Shown: positions 1 to 7,835 of the stretch, piece after piece
How positions within the stretch are numbered: the stretch's first letter is position 1
How the letters are laid out: every line of letters starts with the position of its first letter
DNA from: Neptuniibacter sp.
GTDB taxonomy: Bacteria > Pseudomonadota > Gammaproteobacteria > Pseudomonadales > Balneatricaceae
Direction of reading: 5' to 3'
DNA: 38,952 bases
NCBI RefSeq assembly: GCF_024231755.1
Contig: NZ_JAAEQH010000213.1
Span: 1 to 38,952, forward strand
Program-made: the position numbers and the translations under genes
The notes under the pieces: model-generated
Told to the model about the DNA's origin: nothing
Seen by the model: the letters and a program-made list of their open reading frames with translations, nothing else
The model's database searches: none

Positions 1-40
1 AAAATTGCCTGAAAGGTACTAGACTAGGCACTTCTGAAGT

Positions 41-116
41 GGGCGTGTAGCTCAGTTGGGAGAGCGTCGCCCTTACAAGGCGAATGTCGGGAGTTCGAGC
101 CTCTCCACGCCCACCA
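41..116 (+). tRNA. tRNA-Val (anticodon TAC)
   Basis: A complete 76-nt cloverleaf can be read directly. The acceptor stem is GGGCGTG/CACGCCC, the D stem GCTC/GAGC, the anticodon stem TCGCC/GGCGA with loop CTTACAA (anticodon TAC), and the T stem GGGAG/CTCTC around TTCGAGC. An encoded ACCA closes the 3' end. It decodes GUA and related valine codons. No second tRNA is visible in the 40 bases to its left, so it is either solitary or the last of a cluster lying outside the window. Confidence 0.97.
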
Positions 117-249
117 CTTCAAAGATTCATTCCTTGTTTTTTCTTCTACTTATTCTGTTGTTTATAACTTTTTGTATTTATTTGTTTAAACATGTATTGT
201 TTATGCCCAATAAATTTCCGCAATCATAAAAATAAACTAGGAATTATTT

Positions 250-1176
250 GTGAATAACGTAGATGAGAGAGTACTGGTATCCTTATGTCCTGATCCTGTT
301 ATTGGGGTTGATGGAACTGGGATTATTCAGCTTTTCAATGCTGCTGCAGAAAAGCTACTGGGTTATGCTGCTGCAGATGTTGTAGGGAAGCTTAGTATTA
401 CCTCAATCTATCCTGATCTTGATTCTGCTCGTCAGATAAAACGCCTCATGTTTTCTGATGAATGCGGGGAAAGTGGTTCAATTGAAGGTTATGAAGCGAC
501 TGTTATGACCATAAACGGTAATACAGTCCCTGTCAGACTTTCTGCTGCAATTGTGGATAAAGATGAGGGAAGCAGCATCGGCTTTTTCCACGACCTCACC
601 GAGCGGCACAACCTTGAACGGCAACTACATAAGCTTTCTATCACTGATGAGCTGACAGGTTTGTATAACCAGCGTCATTTTTATCAGGTTCTGGCAAAAG
701 AGCTGGATCGATCCAAGCGTTACAAGCATGATCTCAGCCTTATCTGTTTTGATCTGGACAACTTTAAAAAAGTTAATGACTCGTTAGGCCATATAGAGGG
801 CGACCGTATTCTTAGAACGGTTGGTGAGTTATTACATGAGGCGCTTCGCCTGTCAGATATAGCAGTACGTTATGGCGGTGATGAATTCATGGTGCTTCTG
901 CCTGATACGGGTATTGAAGCAGCAGCGAAAACTGCAGAGCGTATTCGATACCTATTCAATACGAAGTGTCCTTACAGTGTTGAGAAGGGGAGCGGGGGTA
1001 TTGCTAAAGTTTCCATGAGCCTTGGGGTCACTGAGACTAATGGTTCGGAAAAACCCGACCAAGTAGTTCAACGTTCAGACCTAGCTATGTATCAATCTAA
1101 GAGTTCAGGGGGTAACAGAACTGTCCTTATCAACCAGCATATTGGTGATGTGGTTCAGGATTCTACTTCCTCTTAA
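250..1176 (+). CDS. PAS-GGDEF diguanylate cyclase
   Basis: A 308-residue protein that probably makes cyclic-di-GMP from two GTP in the cytoplasm. A PAS-like sensor fills about residues 5-120 (PDPVIGVDGTG...IIQLFNAAAEKLLGY, ending in GFFHDLTER). A GGDEF domain follows at about 130-295. The active-site GGDEF is intact at 209-213. The product-inhibition I-site RxxD is present as RLSD at 200-203, five residues before it, so the enzyme should be active and feedback-inhibited. No membrane segment is seen. GTG at 250 is chosen because AGGAA lies about seven bases upstream; there is no ATG nearby. It stands alone after tRNA-Val. The ligand of the PAS domain cannot be told from sequence. Confidence 0.93.
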   Translation: MNNVDERVLVSLCPDPVIGVDGTGIIQLFNAAAEKLLGYAAADVVGKLSITSIYPDLDSARQIKRLMFSDECGESGSIEGYEATVMTINGNTVPVRLSAAIVDKDEGSSIGFFHDLTERHNLERQLHKLSITDELTGLYNQRHFYQVLAKELDRSKRYKHDLSLICFDLDNFKKVNDSLGHIEGDRILRTVGELLHEALRLSDIAVRYGGDEFMVLLPDTGIEAAAKTAERIRYLFNTKCPYSVEKGSGGIAKVSMSLGVTETNGSEKPDQVVQRSDLAMYQSKSSGGNRTVLINQHIGDVVQDSTSS

Positions 1177-1211
1177 CCGAGGGAAGCTACAAACAAGTCC
1201 TATACGACTCA

Positions 1212-1307
1212 GGCTTACAGAGCAATTGAAGCACGAGGCAATGATTACAGGCATGATGGTTGCCTGTCGAAAATCATTAACAAAGTGATTCAGTTGCTCT
1301 GTAAGCC
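1212..1307. repeat. Long imperfect stem-loop 1 (19-bp outer arms)
   Basis: Outer arms 1212-1230 and 1289-1307 pair at 18 of 19 positions. Inside, AATGATT and ACAGGCA (1240-1253) pair with TGCCTGT (1261-1267) and AATCATT (1272-1278) around a 7-nt loop, so most of the 96 nt can fold. There is no T-tract, so it is not a simple terminator. A minus-strand open frame of about 100 codons crosses this region, but its protein is unrecognised and its composition is constrained by the palindrome. It could be a MITE-like repeat or a structured RNA. Confidence 0.75.
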
Positions 1308-1314
1308 CCGTAGG

Positions 1315-1413
1315 GTGGGTTCTAAAACGACCATCTACTTTGTCAGTCAGCTTGAAAAGGTCTCGACATTTCACTGCGTTGACTTTCGCGTATCTGGTCG
1401 TTTTATAACCCAC
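1315..1413. repeat. Long imperfect stem-loop 2 (19-bp outer arms)
   Basis: Arms 1315-1333 (starting GTGGGTTCTAAAACG) and 1395-1413 pair at 18 of 19 positions, enclosing 61 nt with only weak internal pairing. It begins 7 bases after stem-loop 1, is nearly the same length (99 versus 96 nt) and has unrelated arm sequence. The pair fills most of the 340-bp gap between the PAS-GGDEF gene and the ArsR gene. Function is unknown. Confidence 0.72.
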
Positions 1414-1464
1414 TGAGAAAGTATGAGACTTATTCGTAGGTTCCCTAGTTACTTAATACCAAAT

Positions 1465-1497
1465 AAAAAAGCCGCGTCATTATGACACGGCTTTTTT
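1465..1497. terminator. Bidirectional rho-independent terminator
   Basis: AAAAAAGCCG-C-GTCA and TGAC-A-CGGCTTTTTT form a near-perfect hairpin with a tiny loop and T-runs on both strands. It lies just beyond the stop of the minus-strand ArsR gene and can also stop transcripts coming from the PAS-GGDEF side. Confidence 0.9.
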
Positions 1498-1515
1498 ATT
1501 GAATGTTTTTACTCA

Positions 1516-1848
1516 TCACATCGTTGGACAGAACATTTCATGTAGTGTGTGAATGATACGTTTTGCGGTATCACCTTGCAGTGAGTAAAAAATAGTCTGA
1601 GATTCTCGTCTGGTTTTTACCAGGCCATCTTTGCGAAGTACCGCTAAATGTTGAGATAGAGCTGATTGGCTCAGATCCAGGCAATTGTTTAATTCTGTTA
1701 CGGAAAGCTCTTTTCCATCAAGGTAGCAAAGAATAAGCAAGCGGCTCTCATTGCCTAGCGCCTTCATCAGCTTGGCTGCCTGACTTGCATTTGCTTTCAT
1801 CATCTCTAAGGTTTCAGCATCTAATGTTGCTGCATTTGTATCGTTCAA
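1516..1848 (-). CDS. ArsR-family persulfide-type repressor (BigR/SqrR/YgaV-like)
   Basis: A 110-residue winged-helix repressor of the ArsR/SmtB family. The helix-turn-helix is ELNNCLDLSQSALSQHLAVLRKDGL (about 52-76), followed by a wing (TRRESQTIFYSL). Cysteines are at 41 (LLILCYL), 56 and 107 (EMFCPTM). The 41/107 pair is the arrangement known in the persulfide sensors SqrR, BigR and YgaV, where a polysulfide link forms and DNA is released; the metal-binding pattern of classic ArsR is absent. TTG at 1848 is chosen because GGAG lies seven bases upstream. It is divergent from an RND export module with an operator-like palindrome between them, and a near copy of that palindrome precedes a YgaP-like gene at 9.7 kb. 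Family is confident; the persulfide ligand is inferred. Confidence 0.9.
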   Translation of the reverse strand: MNDTNAATLDAETLEMMKANASQAAKLMKALGNESRLLILCYLDGKELSVTELNNCLDLSQSALSQHLAVLRKDGLVKTRRESQTIFYSLQGDTAKRIIHTLHEMFCPTM

Positions 1849-1920
1849 CTTATCACTCCGAACCGCTGTGTTTTACTTATCGTTTTGGGAGACTCTTCTC
1901 CATCAGCGTCGCGCTTTGGG

Positions 1921-1934
1921 GTCGATTAATCGAC
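1921..1934. promoter_or_regulatory. Perfect 14-bp palindrome upstream of the ArsR gene
   Basis: GTCGATTAATCGAC is a perfect inverted repeat 73 bp upstream of the ArsR-type gene start, in the divergent control region. It differs in sequence from the AT-rich operator at 2026-2045, so it may bind another protein or be fortuitous. Confidence 0.4.
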
Positions 1935-2020
1935 TTTATAGTTATTAGTATTGGTGTTTTTATAACATTACAAATACTACCGAATTACTGCTTGTTTCGC
2001 AATTTTCTAATTTAGCCTAG

Positions 2021-2048
2021 TTGAAATATTAGATAATACTAATATAAT
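2021..2048 (+). promoter_or_regulatory. Sigma70 promoter with embedded repressor operator, RND module
   Basis: TTGAAA (2021-2026) and TATAAT (2043-2048) are 16 bp apart. The spacer is almost entirely the inverted repeat ATATTAG-ATAATA-CTAATAT (2026-2045), with perfect 7-bp arms. A repressor bound there would block polymerase. A looser relative occurs at 2053-2070, and a half-site ATTAGTATT at about 1945-1953. The 20-bp core recurs at 18 of 20 positions upstream of the DUF2892 gene. It is probably the operator of the adjacent ArsR-type repressor. Confidence 0.72.
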
Positions 2049-2092
2049 TGCCATATTAATAATTTCTAATGAAGTTTCAATAGGTGTGGCTA

Positions 2093-4687
2093 ATGGGTTT
2101 TAAAGCGTGGATCGTTGCGGTTTCTATGGAAAAACCGAAGCAGGTTTTCTTCACGATTCTGGCTATGGTTATTCTGGCTGCTATACAGATTCCGAGTATC
2201 AAAGTTGATACTGATCCGGAAAATATGCTGCCTCATGATCAGGCTGACAGAGTATTCCATGATGAGATGAAACAACGCTTCTCTCTGTATGACATGATCG
2301 TGGTTGGTGTTGTTAATACAGAGCACCAAGATGGAATCTACAACCCACAAACTCTATCTGATCTGCATAAACTTTCTACTGCTGTACAGGCGATGGATGG
2401 TGTTATTCGTCAAGATCTCATGGCGCTGAACACGGTTGATAATATCAGTCAGATGCCAGATCAGCCTGGAACGATTCGTTTTGAATGGATGATGAAATCA
2501 GCGCCAACCACATCCGAACAGGCGCTCGTAATTAAGCAGTCTGTAGAACGTTTACCTCTGCTACACAATACATTGGTTTCCGGCGATGCTAAGGCGGCAG
2601 GCATCTATATTCCGATTGTTTCCAAATCTGAGAGCTATCGTCTTTCAAAAGAGATTCAGAGCAAGATTGATGAGCTCAAGTCCGCTTCACCGCAATCGGG
2701 TAATCAATTCTATATGGCTGGCCTGCCGGTAGCAGAGGATACCTTCGGCGTTGAGATGTTTATCCAGATGGCGATCTCAGCACCGCTGGCGGGCTTGATG
2801 ATCTTTGTGTTGATGTGGGTTTTCTTCCGCTCTATGTTACTAATCACTGCGCCAATGCTGGTTGCCATGGGAGCGGTTATTATCACTATGGGGTTGCTGA
2901 TAGGTCAGGGTTATACCGTTCATATTATGAGCTCGATGATTCCGATCTTCCTTATGCCCATAGCTGTTGTCGATTCAGTACACATCCTTTCAGAATTTGC
3001 TGATCGTTATAAGCCGGGTGAAAAACCACATAAGGCTCTAAGAGAGGTGGTAGGTCATCTGTTTACACCGATGTTGTATACCTCGGTTACCTCTGCAGTA
3101 GGTTTTGCATCACTCGCTTTTACGCCTATACCGCCAGTACAGATCTTTGGGCTGCATGTAGCTTTCGGTATTTTGCTGGCTTTCCTACTCACCATTACAT
3201 TGGTTCCGGCTTATATTGTCAGTCTTTCTGACCAGCGTTTGGCTGCCCTTAAAGATCATTCAATCGATGAAGAGTCATCGGGTCTGTTGGGTAAGTTGCT
3301 TGCTGTAACAGGTCGATTCTCTATTGCTAAATCAAAAGGTCTGGTTGTCACGTTTATCGCACTAGTAGCGGTTTCTATCTACGGACTTACAACTATTCAG
3401 ATTAACGATAATCCGGTGCGTTGGTTTAAAGAAGATCATCGCCTTCGTATTGCTGATAAAGTGATGAACAGCCACTTCTCAGGTACTTACGATGCATTTC
3501 TGGTACTAGAAAAAGCGACGCCTTCCAGTGAGAGGGAAGCGTTGATCAGCTCACTGAAGGGAGAGGTCAAATCATCTGATGTATCGGCTAACCTGGACCT
3601 AATGTTGAAGGAAAACCAGGGGCTGCCATTTAATTCAATGCTGGAGAAACTCAGTTTTGCTCTGGATGATGCCGCTTATGAAGATGCGGATAATGAAGAA
3701 CAGTGGCTGGCGATGTTGGATATCGTTGAAAGTGTTCAGGCTGAGAGTAAATATTTCCTAACGCCAGAAGCGCTGGGCTACCTGGAAGGTTTGCAGAATT
3801 ATCTGAATAGTTCGGAACTGGTCGGTAAAAGTAACTCTTTGGTTACTCTACTGAAGACGGTTTACCGTGAGCTGCAAGGTGGTGATGACAGTCAGTACCA
3901 GTTGCCAGCTAATGCGACCGCTGCGGCGCAGACTATCCTTAGTTTCCAGTCCTCCCATCGTCCAGATGACCTGTGGCATATGGTAACAACAGATTACAGT
4001 TCTACCGCGCTATGGCTCCAGCTGAAGAGCGGTGACAATCAAGATATGAGCCGTGTGCTTGATCTGGTTGATCAGTACGTAGCGGAGAATCCTCTGCCGC
4101 AGAATGTTGAGATGAATTGGGCGGGGCTGACATATATTAACGTAGTCTGGCAGGAGCAGATGGTCAGCGGCATGCTCAACAGTTTGATCAGTGCCTTCTT
4201 TATGGTACTGCTGATGATGCTGTTACTGTTCCGCTCAATCAAAATTGGTCTGCTGGCGATGTTGCCTTTGTCAGTTACGATTCTGTTTATCTATGGCCTG
4301 ATTGGTTTTATCGGCAAGGATTACGATATGCCTATTGCGGTGCTTTCTGCTCTGACATTAGGACTTTCCGTGGACTTTGCTATCCATTTCCTTGAGCGTT
4401 GTCGAGCTATCTATCGTAAAACCGGCAACTGGCCTGCCACTATCGATGAGGTTTATAAAGGCCCAGCGCGAGCTATTAGTCGGAATGCGGTTGTGGTTGC
4501 GGTTGGTTTTACACCGTTGTTGTTTGCGCCGTTGGTTCCATACATCACCGTAGGATTCTTCCTGGCGATGATTATGGCTGTTTCTGCTGTGGTGACCGTG
4601 ATACTGCTACCTGCTGTTATTAACGGAATTAAAGATAAAGAAAGTCTGTTCTCTGTTCACGCCAATGAGGAGAAGGAAAATGCTTAA
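2093..4687 (+). CDS. RND superfamily (MMPL/COG1033-type) exporter
   Basis: An inner-membrane permease of about 864 residues with the duplicated RND plan. TM1 lies near 17-33, followed by a large periplasmic loop, then a five-helix bundle (about 225-385), TM7 near 410-430, a second periplasmic loop and a second bundle (about 690-845). Charged intramembrane positions typical of proton-driven RND pumps are visible in VVDSVHILSEF and SVDFAIHFLERC. This branch (MMPL/Patched-like, not the AcrB type) moves lipids or hydrophobic compounds. ATG at 2093 is preferred over GTG at 2084 because the AGG at 2082-2084 is correctly spaced for it. It overlaps the next gene by 8 bp. Partners are the LolA-like and barrel proteins; substrate unknown. 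Confidence 0.92.
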   Translation: MGFKAWIVAVSMEKPKQVFFTILAMVILAAIQIPSIKVDTDPENMLPHDQADRVFHDEMKQRFSLYDMIVVGVVNTEHQDGIYNPQTLSDLHKLSTAVQAMDGVIRQDLMALNTVDNISQMPDQPGTIRFEWMMKSAPTTSEQALVIKQSVERLPLLHNTLVSGDAKAAGIYIPIVSKSESYRLSKEIQSKIDELKSASPQSGNQFYMAGLPVAEDTFGVEMFIQMAISAPLAGLMIFVLMWVFFRSMLLITAPMLVAMGAVIITMGLLIGQGYTVHIMSSMIPIFLMPIAVVDSVHILSEFADRYKPGEKPHKALREVVGHLFTPMLYTSVTSAVGFASLAFTPIPPVQIFGLHVAFGILLAFLLTITLVPAYIVSLSDQRLAALKDHSIDEESSGLLGKLLAVTGRFSIAKSKGLVVTFIALVAVSIYGLTTIQINDNPVRWFKEDHRLRIADKVMNSHFSGTYDAFLVLEKATPSSEREALISSLKGEVKSSDVSANLDLMLKENQGLPFNSMLEKLSFALDDAAYEDADNEEQWLAMLDIVESVQAESKYFLTPEALGYLEGLQNYLNSSELVGKSNSLVTLLKTVYRELQGGDDSQYQLPANATAAAQTILSFQSSHRPDDLWHMVTTDYSSTALWLQLKSGDNQDMSRVLDLVDQYVAENPLPQNVEMNWAGLTYINVVWQEQMVSGMLNSLISAFFMVLLMMLLLFRSIKIGLLAMLPLSVTILFIYGLIGFIGKDYDMPIAVLSALTLGLSVDFAIHFLERCRAIYRKTGNWPATIDEVYKGPARAISRNAVVVAVGFTPLLFAPLVPYITVGFFLAMIMAVSAVVTVILLPAVINGIKDKESLFSVHANEEKENA

Positions 4688-5501
4688 ACAAGTTTTTACT
4701 ACAGTGGCTATTAAAGCAATTACTGCAGCTGCTCTGATGATTACCTCATTGAGTGTATTTGCAGCTGATCTTACCGATGCTAACGAGATCGTGACCCAAG
4801 CTAACCTGACCTCTTACTACGCTGGTGACGATGGTCGTTCAGAAGCACGAATGCTGATCAAAGATGCGCAGGGTCGGGAGCAGAAGCGTCAGTTCACTAT
4901 TCTGCGTCGTGATCGAGAAGAGGGTGGAGAGCAAGACTTTCTGGTAGTTTTCAGCCGCCCGGCTGATGTGCGTAATACGGTATTTCTGGTAGCGAAAAAG
5001 CCAGGTAATGATGATGACCGCTGGCTCTACTTACCGGGTTTGGATCTGGTAAAACGTATCTCTGCTGGTGATAAGCGTACTAGCTTTGTTGGCTCCCACT
5101 ACTTCTATGAAGATGTATCCGGACGTGGCACAGAGGAAGACAGCCATACCCTGTTGGAAACTACTGCAGAGCACTATGTAGTGGAGAATAAACCGTTGGA
5201 TAGCTCCAGCGTTGAGTTCAGCCAATACACTGCCTGGATCAACAAAGTGACATTCCTGCCGGAAAAGATCGAGTATCTGGATGAAAACGGAGAGCTTTAT
5301 CGCCGTGTTGAGGTATTGGCCAGCGAAGAGATTCAGGGACATGCTACTGTAACTAAGTCGCGGGTTTCCGATCTGCGTAGCGGCGGTTCAACTACTTTGG
5401 AATTTCGTTTCCAGAAATACGATCTGGGGATGGAACAGGCGGTCTTTAGCGAACGTTCTTTGCGTAGACCACCACGTGAATGGTTACGGAGAAGTAAATA
5501 A
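4680..5501 (+). CDS. LolA-like outer-membrane lipoprotein-sorting protein
   Basis: A 273-residue exported protein. The signal peptide covers about 1-28 (hydrophobic ITAAALMITSLSVFA, then ADL). The body matches the LolA-like fold family that accompanies MMPL/RND exporters (PF17131 type), including RWLYLPGLDLVKRISAGDKRTSFVGS and FYEDVSGR. Such proteins carry acylated or hydrophobic cargo across the periplasm. ATG at 4680 is used because AGGAGAAGG lies just upstream and the signal peptide starts there; an in-frame ATG at 4665 lies inside the RND gene and would add MRRRK. The start overlaps the RND stop and its own stop overlaps the next start, so the three genes are translationally coupled. No lipobox cysteine is seen. 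Confidence 0.88.
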   Translation: MLKQVFTTVAIKAITAAALMITSLSVFAADLTDANEIVTQANLTSYYAGDDGRSEARMLIKDAQGREQKRQFTILRRDREEGGEQDFLVVFSRPADVRNTVFLVAKKPGNDDDRWLYLPGLDLVKRISAGDKRTSFVGSHYFYEDVSGRGTEEDSHTLLETTAEHYVVENKPLDSSSVEFSQYTAWINKVTFLPEKIEYLDENGELYRRVEVLASEEIQGHATVTKSRVSDLRSGGSTTLEFRFQKYDLGMEQAVFSERSLRRPPREWLRRSK

Positions 5502-6811
5502 TGCCGTTTGCAACCCGAGCAATCTCACTACTGCTAGCTCTAATGGCAACACCTCTCTATGCATCAGATGATTGGGGAGATGATGCCTGGGGTGATGAAG
5601 ATAAACAGGAGACCCAACTACATGGCTTTATAGAGCTGGCAGGGGGAGGGAGAACGGATAATGATCTGGTCATGGCTGATGATGACCTGACATTGGCTGA
5701 ACTTAGAGGTCGTATAGAAGTGGAAACCTACCGCGGGGATGTGCGGTTCAGTGGTAAGCTTGATCTTTATTTAGAGAGCGCTGATGGTGTTGATAGTGGG
5801 CTGCAGCTGCATCTACGTGAAGCACTGATGGATATGTCACTGAGTGATTCAGTCGATCTACGCGCTGGTCATCAGATACTGACCTGGGGAACGGGTGATC
5901 TGGTGTTCCTGAATGATCTATTCGCCAAAGATTGGCAGTCGTTCTTTTCAGGACGGGATGATGAATACCTTAAGGCTCCATCAACCAGCTTGAAGCTTTC
6001 CTACTATGGAGAAAGTGCCAATCTGGATTTTGTCTGGACGCCTGTGTTTGCCCATGATCAGTTTATCGAAGGTGAGCGCTTTTCCTATTTCTCGCCCATG
6101 AGTGGTTCTCAGGCAGCTGCTCCAACAGGAAAGTTGTCCCCGGAATATCCAGCTGAAACATTCTCCAATGGTGAATTTGCCGCTCGTTTACATGGCTCGG
6201 CCCAATTGTTTGGAAGTAGTAACACCGAGTGGGCTGTTTACGCTTACCGAGGGTTCTGGAAACAGCCTAATGCATTAAACAGTAGCGGTCAGGCATACTT
6301 TTCACCGATGAATAGCCTTGGGGCTAGTCTACGCACGAATGTTGCTGGTGGTATCGGCCATGCAGAGCTTGCCTGGTACAACGGTGAAGATGACAGCGGG
6401 GCAGATCCAACGCTGCCGAACAATCAGCTGCGTTTCCTGCTGGGTTATGAGCAGGAGCTGGTGCCTAAACTGACTATGGGTGTGCAGTACTACCTCGAAC
6501 ATATCCAAGACTATGATGATTTGGCTGCCAACGATGGTGGCTCTCCTTATCGTCCTGATGAAAACAGAGAACTCTGGACCCTGCGTCTGACCTACAGCGC
6601 TATGCAGGACAACCTGGTCATGAGCTGGTTCAGTTTCTACTCTCCAACAGATCAGGACTACTATCACCGTCCATCGGTGAAGTACCGGTTTAATGATGAG
6701 CTGAGTTTAACTGTGGGTGGCAATCTGTTTGGTGGTAAGCAGGCGCATTCATTCTTTGGGCAGTTTGAAAATGCGTCAAATATTTATGCTAGAGTGCGTT
6801 GGAGCTACTGA
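5501..6811 (+). CDS. Outer-membrane beta-barrel protein of the RND/LolA-like module
   Basis: A 436-residue protein with a signal peptide (cleavage near LYAS-DD, about residue 22) and a very acidic mature N-terminus (DDWGDDAWGDEDK). Alternating amphipathic strands, aromatic girdles and a C-terminal strand ending ARVRWSY are typical of BAM-inserted barrels. It resembles the DUF1302-type barrels often encoded beside RND plus LolA-like pairs. ATG overlaps the upstream stop (TAATG). It is probably the outer-membrane exit or receiver of the system. It ends 2 bp before the convergent DinB-fold gene, with no terminator between. Barrel nature is confident; exact family and cargo are not. Confidence 0.8.
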   Translation: MPFATRAISLLLALMATPLYASDDWGDDAWGDEDKQETQLHGFIELAGGGRTDNDLVMADDDLTLAELRGRIEVETYRGDVRFSGKLDLYLESADGVDSGLQLHLREALMDMSLSDSVDLRAGHQILTWGTGDLVFLNDLFAKDWQSFFSGRDDEYLKAPSTSLKLSYYGESANLDFVWTPVFAHDQFIEGERFSYFSPMSGSQAAAPTGKLSPEYPAETFSNGEFAARLHGSAQLFGSSNTEWAVYAYRGFWKQPNALNSSGQAYFSPMNSLGASLRTNVAGGIGHAELAWYNGEDDSGADPTLPNNQLRFLLGYEQELVPKLTMGVQYYLEHIQDYDDLAANDGGSPYRPDENRELWTLRLTYSAMQDNLVMSWFSFYSPTDQDYYHRPSVKYRFNDELSLTVGGNLFGGKQAHSFFGQFENASNIYARVRWSY

Positions 6812-6812
6812 A

Positions 6813-7310
6813 CTATAAATTCTGTAGGTAAACGGTTAAGTCATTTGCTGGAGGAGTAGCAGGTACTTGGTACATCATATCTGCTACAAACCCTCGGTGA
6901 TAAGTCCCGTGATTTACCACGTGAAGAATAATATCGGATCGCGTCATTTCCCCTTCTTTTCCGTCTACAAATCTGAACTCAATAATGTCAGATAGAAAGC
7001 TTTCTTCGAGAGTTTCGATGTAATCTAAATACCATAAATCCATCTGTTCCTGTTGTTGCTGCAAAGTCTCTAACGGAGGGTGAGACACAGTGTTACGCTC
7101 GGTGTAGATATGGGGTTGGGAAAGAAGATGTGCCTTAAAAATATCATCGATGACATAAACATGATTCAAGGTATGCAACATGTTGCCAAAGCGGGTTGGG
7201 CGAGGTTTGACAAGCTCCTCTGTTGGCAACTCCCCTAGCGCGGCAAAGGTTAATTGGTTCGCCCAGCGTTTATATTCTACCAATTGAACAAGTTTTTCTT
7301 TGAGTTGCAT
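6813..7310 (-). CDS. DinB/YfiT-like four-helix protein
   Basis: A 165-residue cytoplasmic protein of the DinB superfamily, a four-helix bundle that usually binds a metal through three histidines. Candidate ligands are in LNHVYVIDDIF (first) and HVVNHGTYHRGFVADMM (second and third). The DNA-damage name is historical; many members are thiol-dependent transferases or isomerases. ATG at 7310 begins the recognisable domain (MQLKEKLVQLVEYKRWANQLT). The open frame continues another 85 codons upstream but that part overlaps the divergent NUDIX gene and looks non-coding. A second DinB-fold gene lies at 23.2 kb. Substrate unknown. Confidence 0.87.
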   Translation of the reverse strand: MQLKEKLVQLVEYKRWANQLTFAALGELPTEELVKPRPTRFGNMLHTLNHVYVIDDIFKAHLLSQPHIYTERNTVSHPPLETLQQQQEQMDLWYLDYIETLEESFLSDIIEFRFVDGKEGEMTRSDIILHVVNHGTYHRGFVADMMYQVPATPPANDLTVYLQNL

Positions 7311-7430
7311 TGTTGATGTCTTTTTGGGAACAGATGTTTTGAGTATAAAGAGAGAAACCTTCGGGTGAAATAACAATGGTTGCCCGGATTTGCTATGGGT
7401 GTTGTTTTGGAGAATCGTTTTGGAGAAGTA

Positions 7431-7832
7431 ATGGAACGTAGAGAGTGCGTTTGTTTCTTGTTGGTCGAGAATGATCAGATTCTTCTCGAAAAACGCTTCA
7501 ATGATGCATGCGGCGAAAGTTATCTTAATATTCCCGGTGGGCATTTTGAGGCAGGTGAGACACAAGTTGAAACGTTATTGCGCGAGGTTGAAGAGGAACT
7601 AGGGGTAACACCTCTCGCTTACACATTCTTATGCTCAGAACAGTTTGATAAGTTTGGACCACAACTGTTGCACTATTTTGTGGTTACAAAGTGGTCGGGC
7701 AGGGTGCTTAATAATGAGTTACAGCAGTTGGTTTGGAGCCCTCTAAAGAATGTGTCTCTCGCAAATAAGCCGGATAGAGTCGCCGTTAAGTGTTATCAGG
7801 ATAGCTTGGTTGAGGATTCATCGAGTAACTGA
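7431..7832 (+). CDS. NUDIX hydrolase
   Basis: A 133-residue NUDIX protein that would cleave a nucleoside diphosphate linked to another group. The full NUDIX box Gx5Ex7REUxEExGU is intact, starting at GHFEAGE and ending REVEEELGV (about residues 38-60), so the Mg-binding glutamates are all present. ATG at 7431 is chosen because GGAG lies five bases upstream and the family start (MERRECVCFLL) fits; ATG 7395 and TTG 7380 are alternatives without a good ribosome site. It is convergent with the diguanylate cyclase that follows. Substrate cannot be predicted. Confidence 0.88.
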   Translation: MERRECVCFLLVENDQILLEKRFNDACGESYLNIPGGHFEAGETQVETLLREVEEELGVTPLAYTFLCSEQFDKFGPQLLHYFVVTKWSGRVLNNELQQLVWSPLKNVSLANKPDRVAVKCYQDSLVEDSSSN

Positions 7833-7835
7833 CTG

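Noticed and set aside
1105..1413. 102-codon minus-strand reading frame across the two stem-loops
   Set aside because: It overlaps the end of the PAS-GGDEF gene, its sequence is dictated by the inverted repeats and it matches no family I know.
7311..7565. N-terminal extension of the DinB-fold gene at 6.8 kb
   Set aside because: The extra 85 residues overlap the divergent NUDIX gene, lack domain similarity and a ribosome site; the domain starts at 7310.
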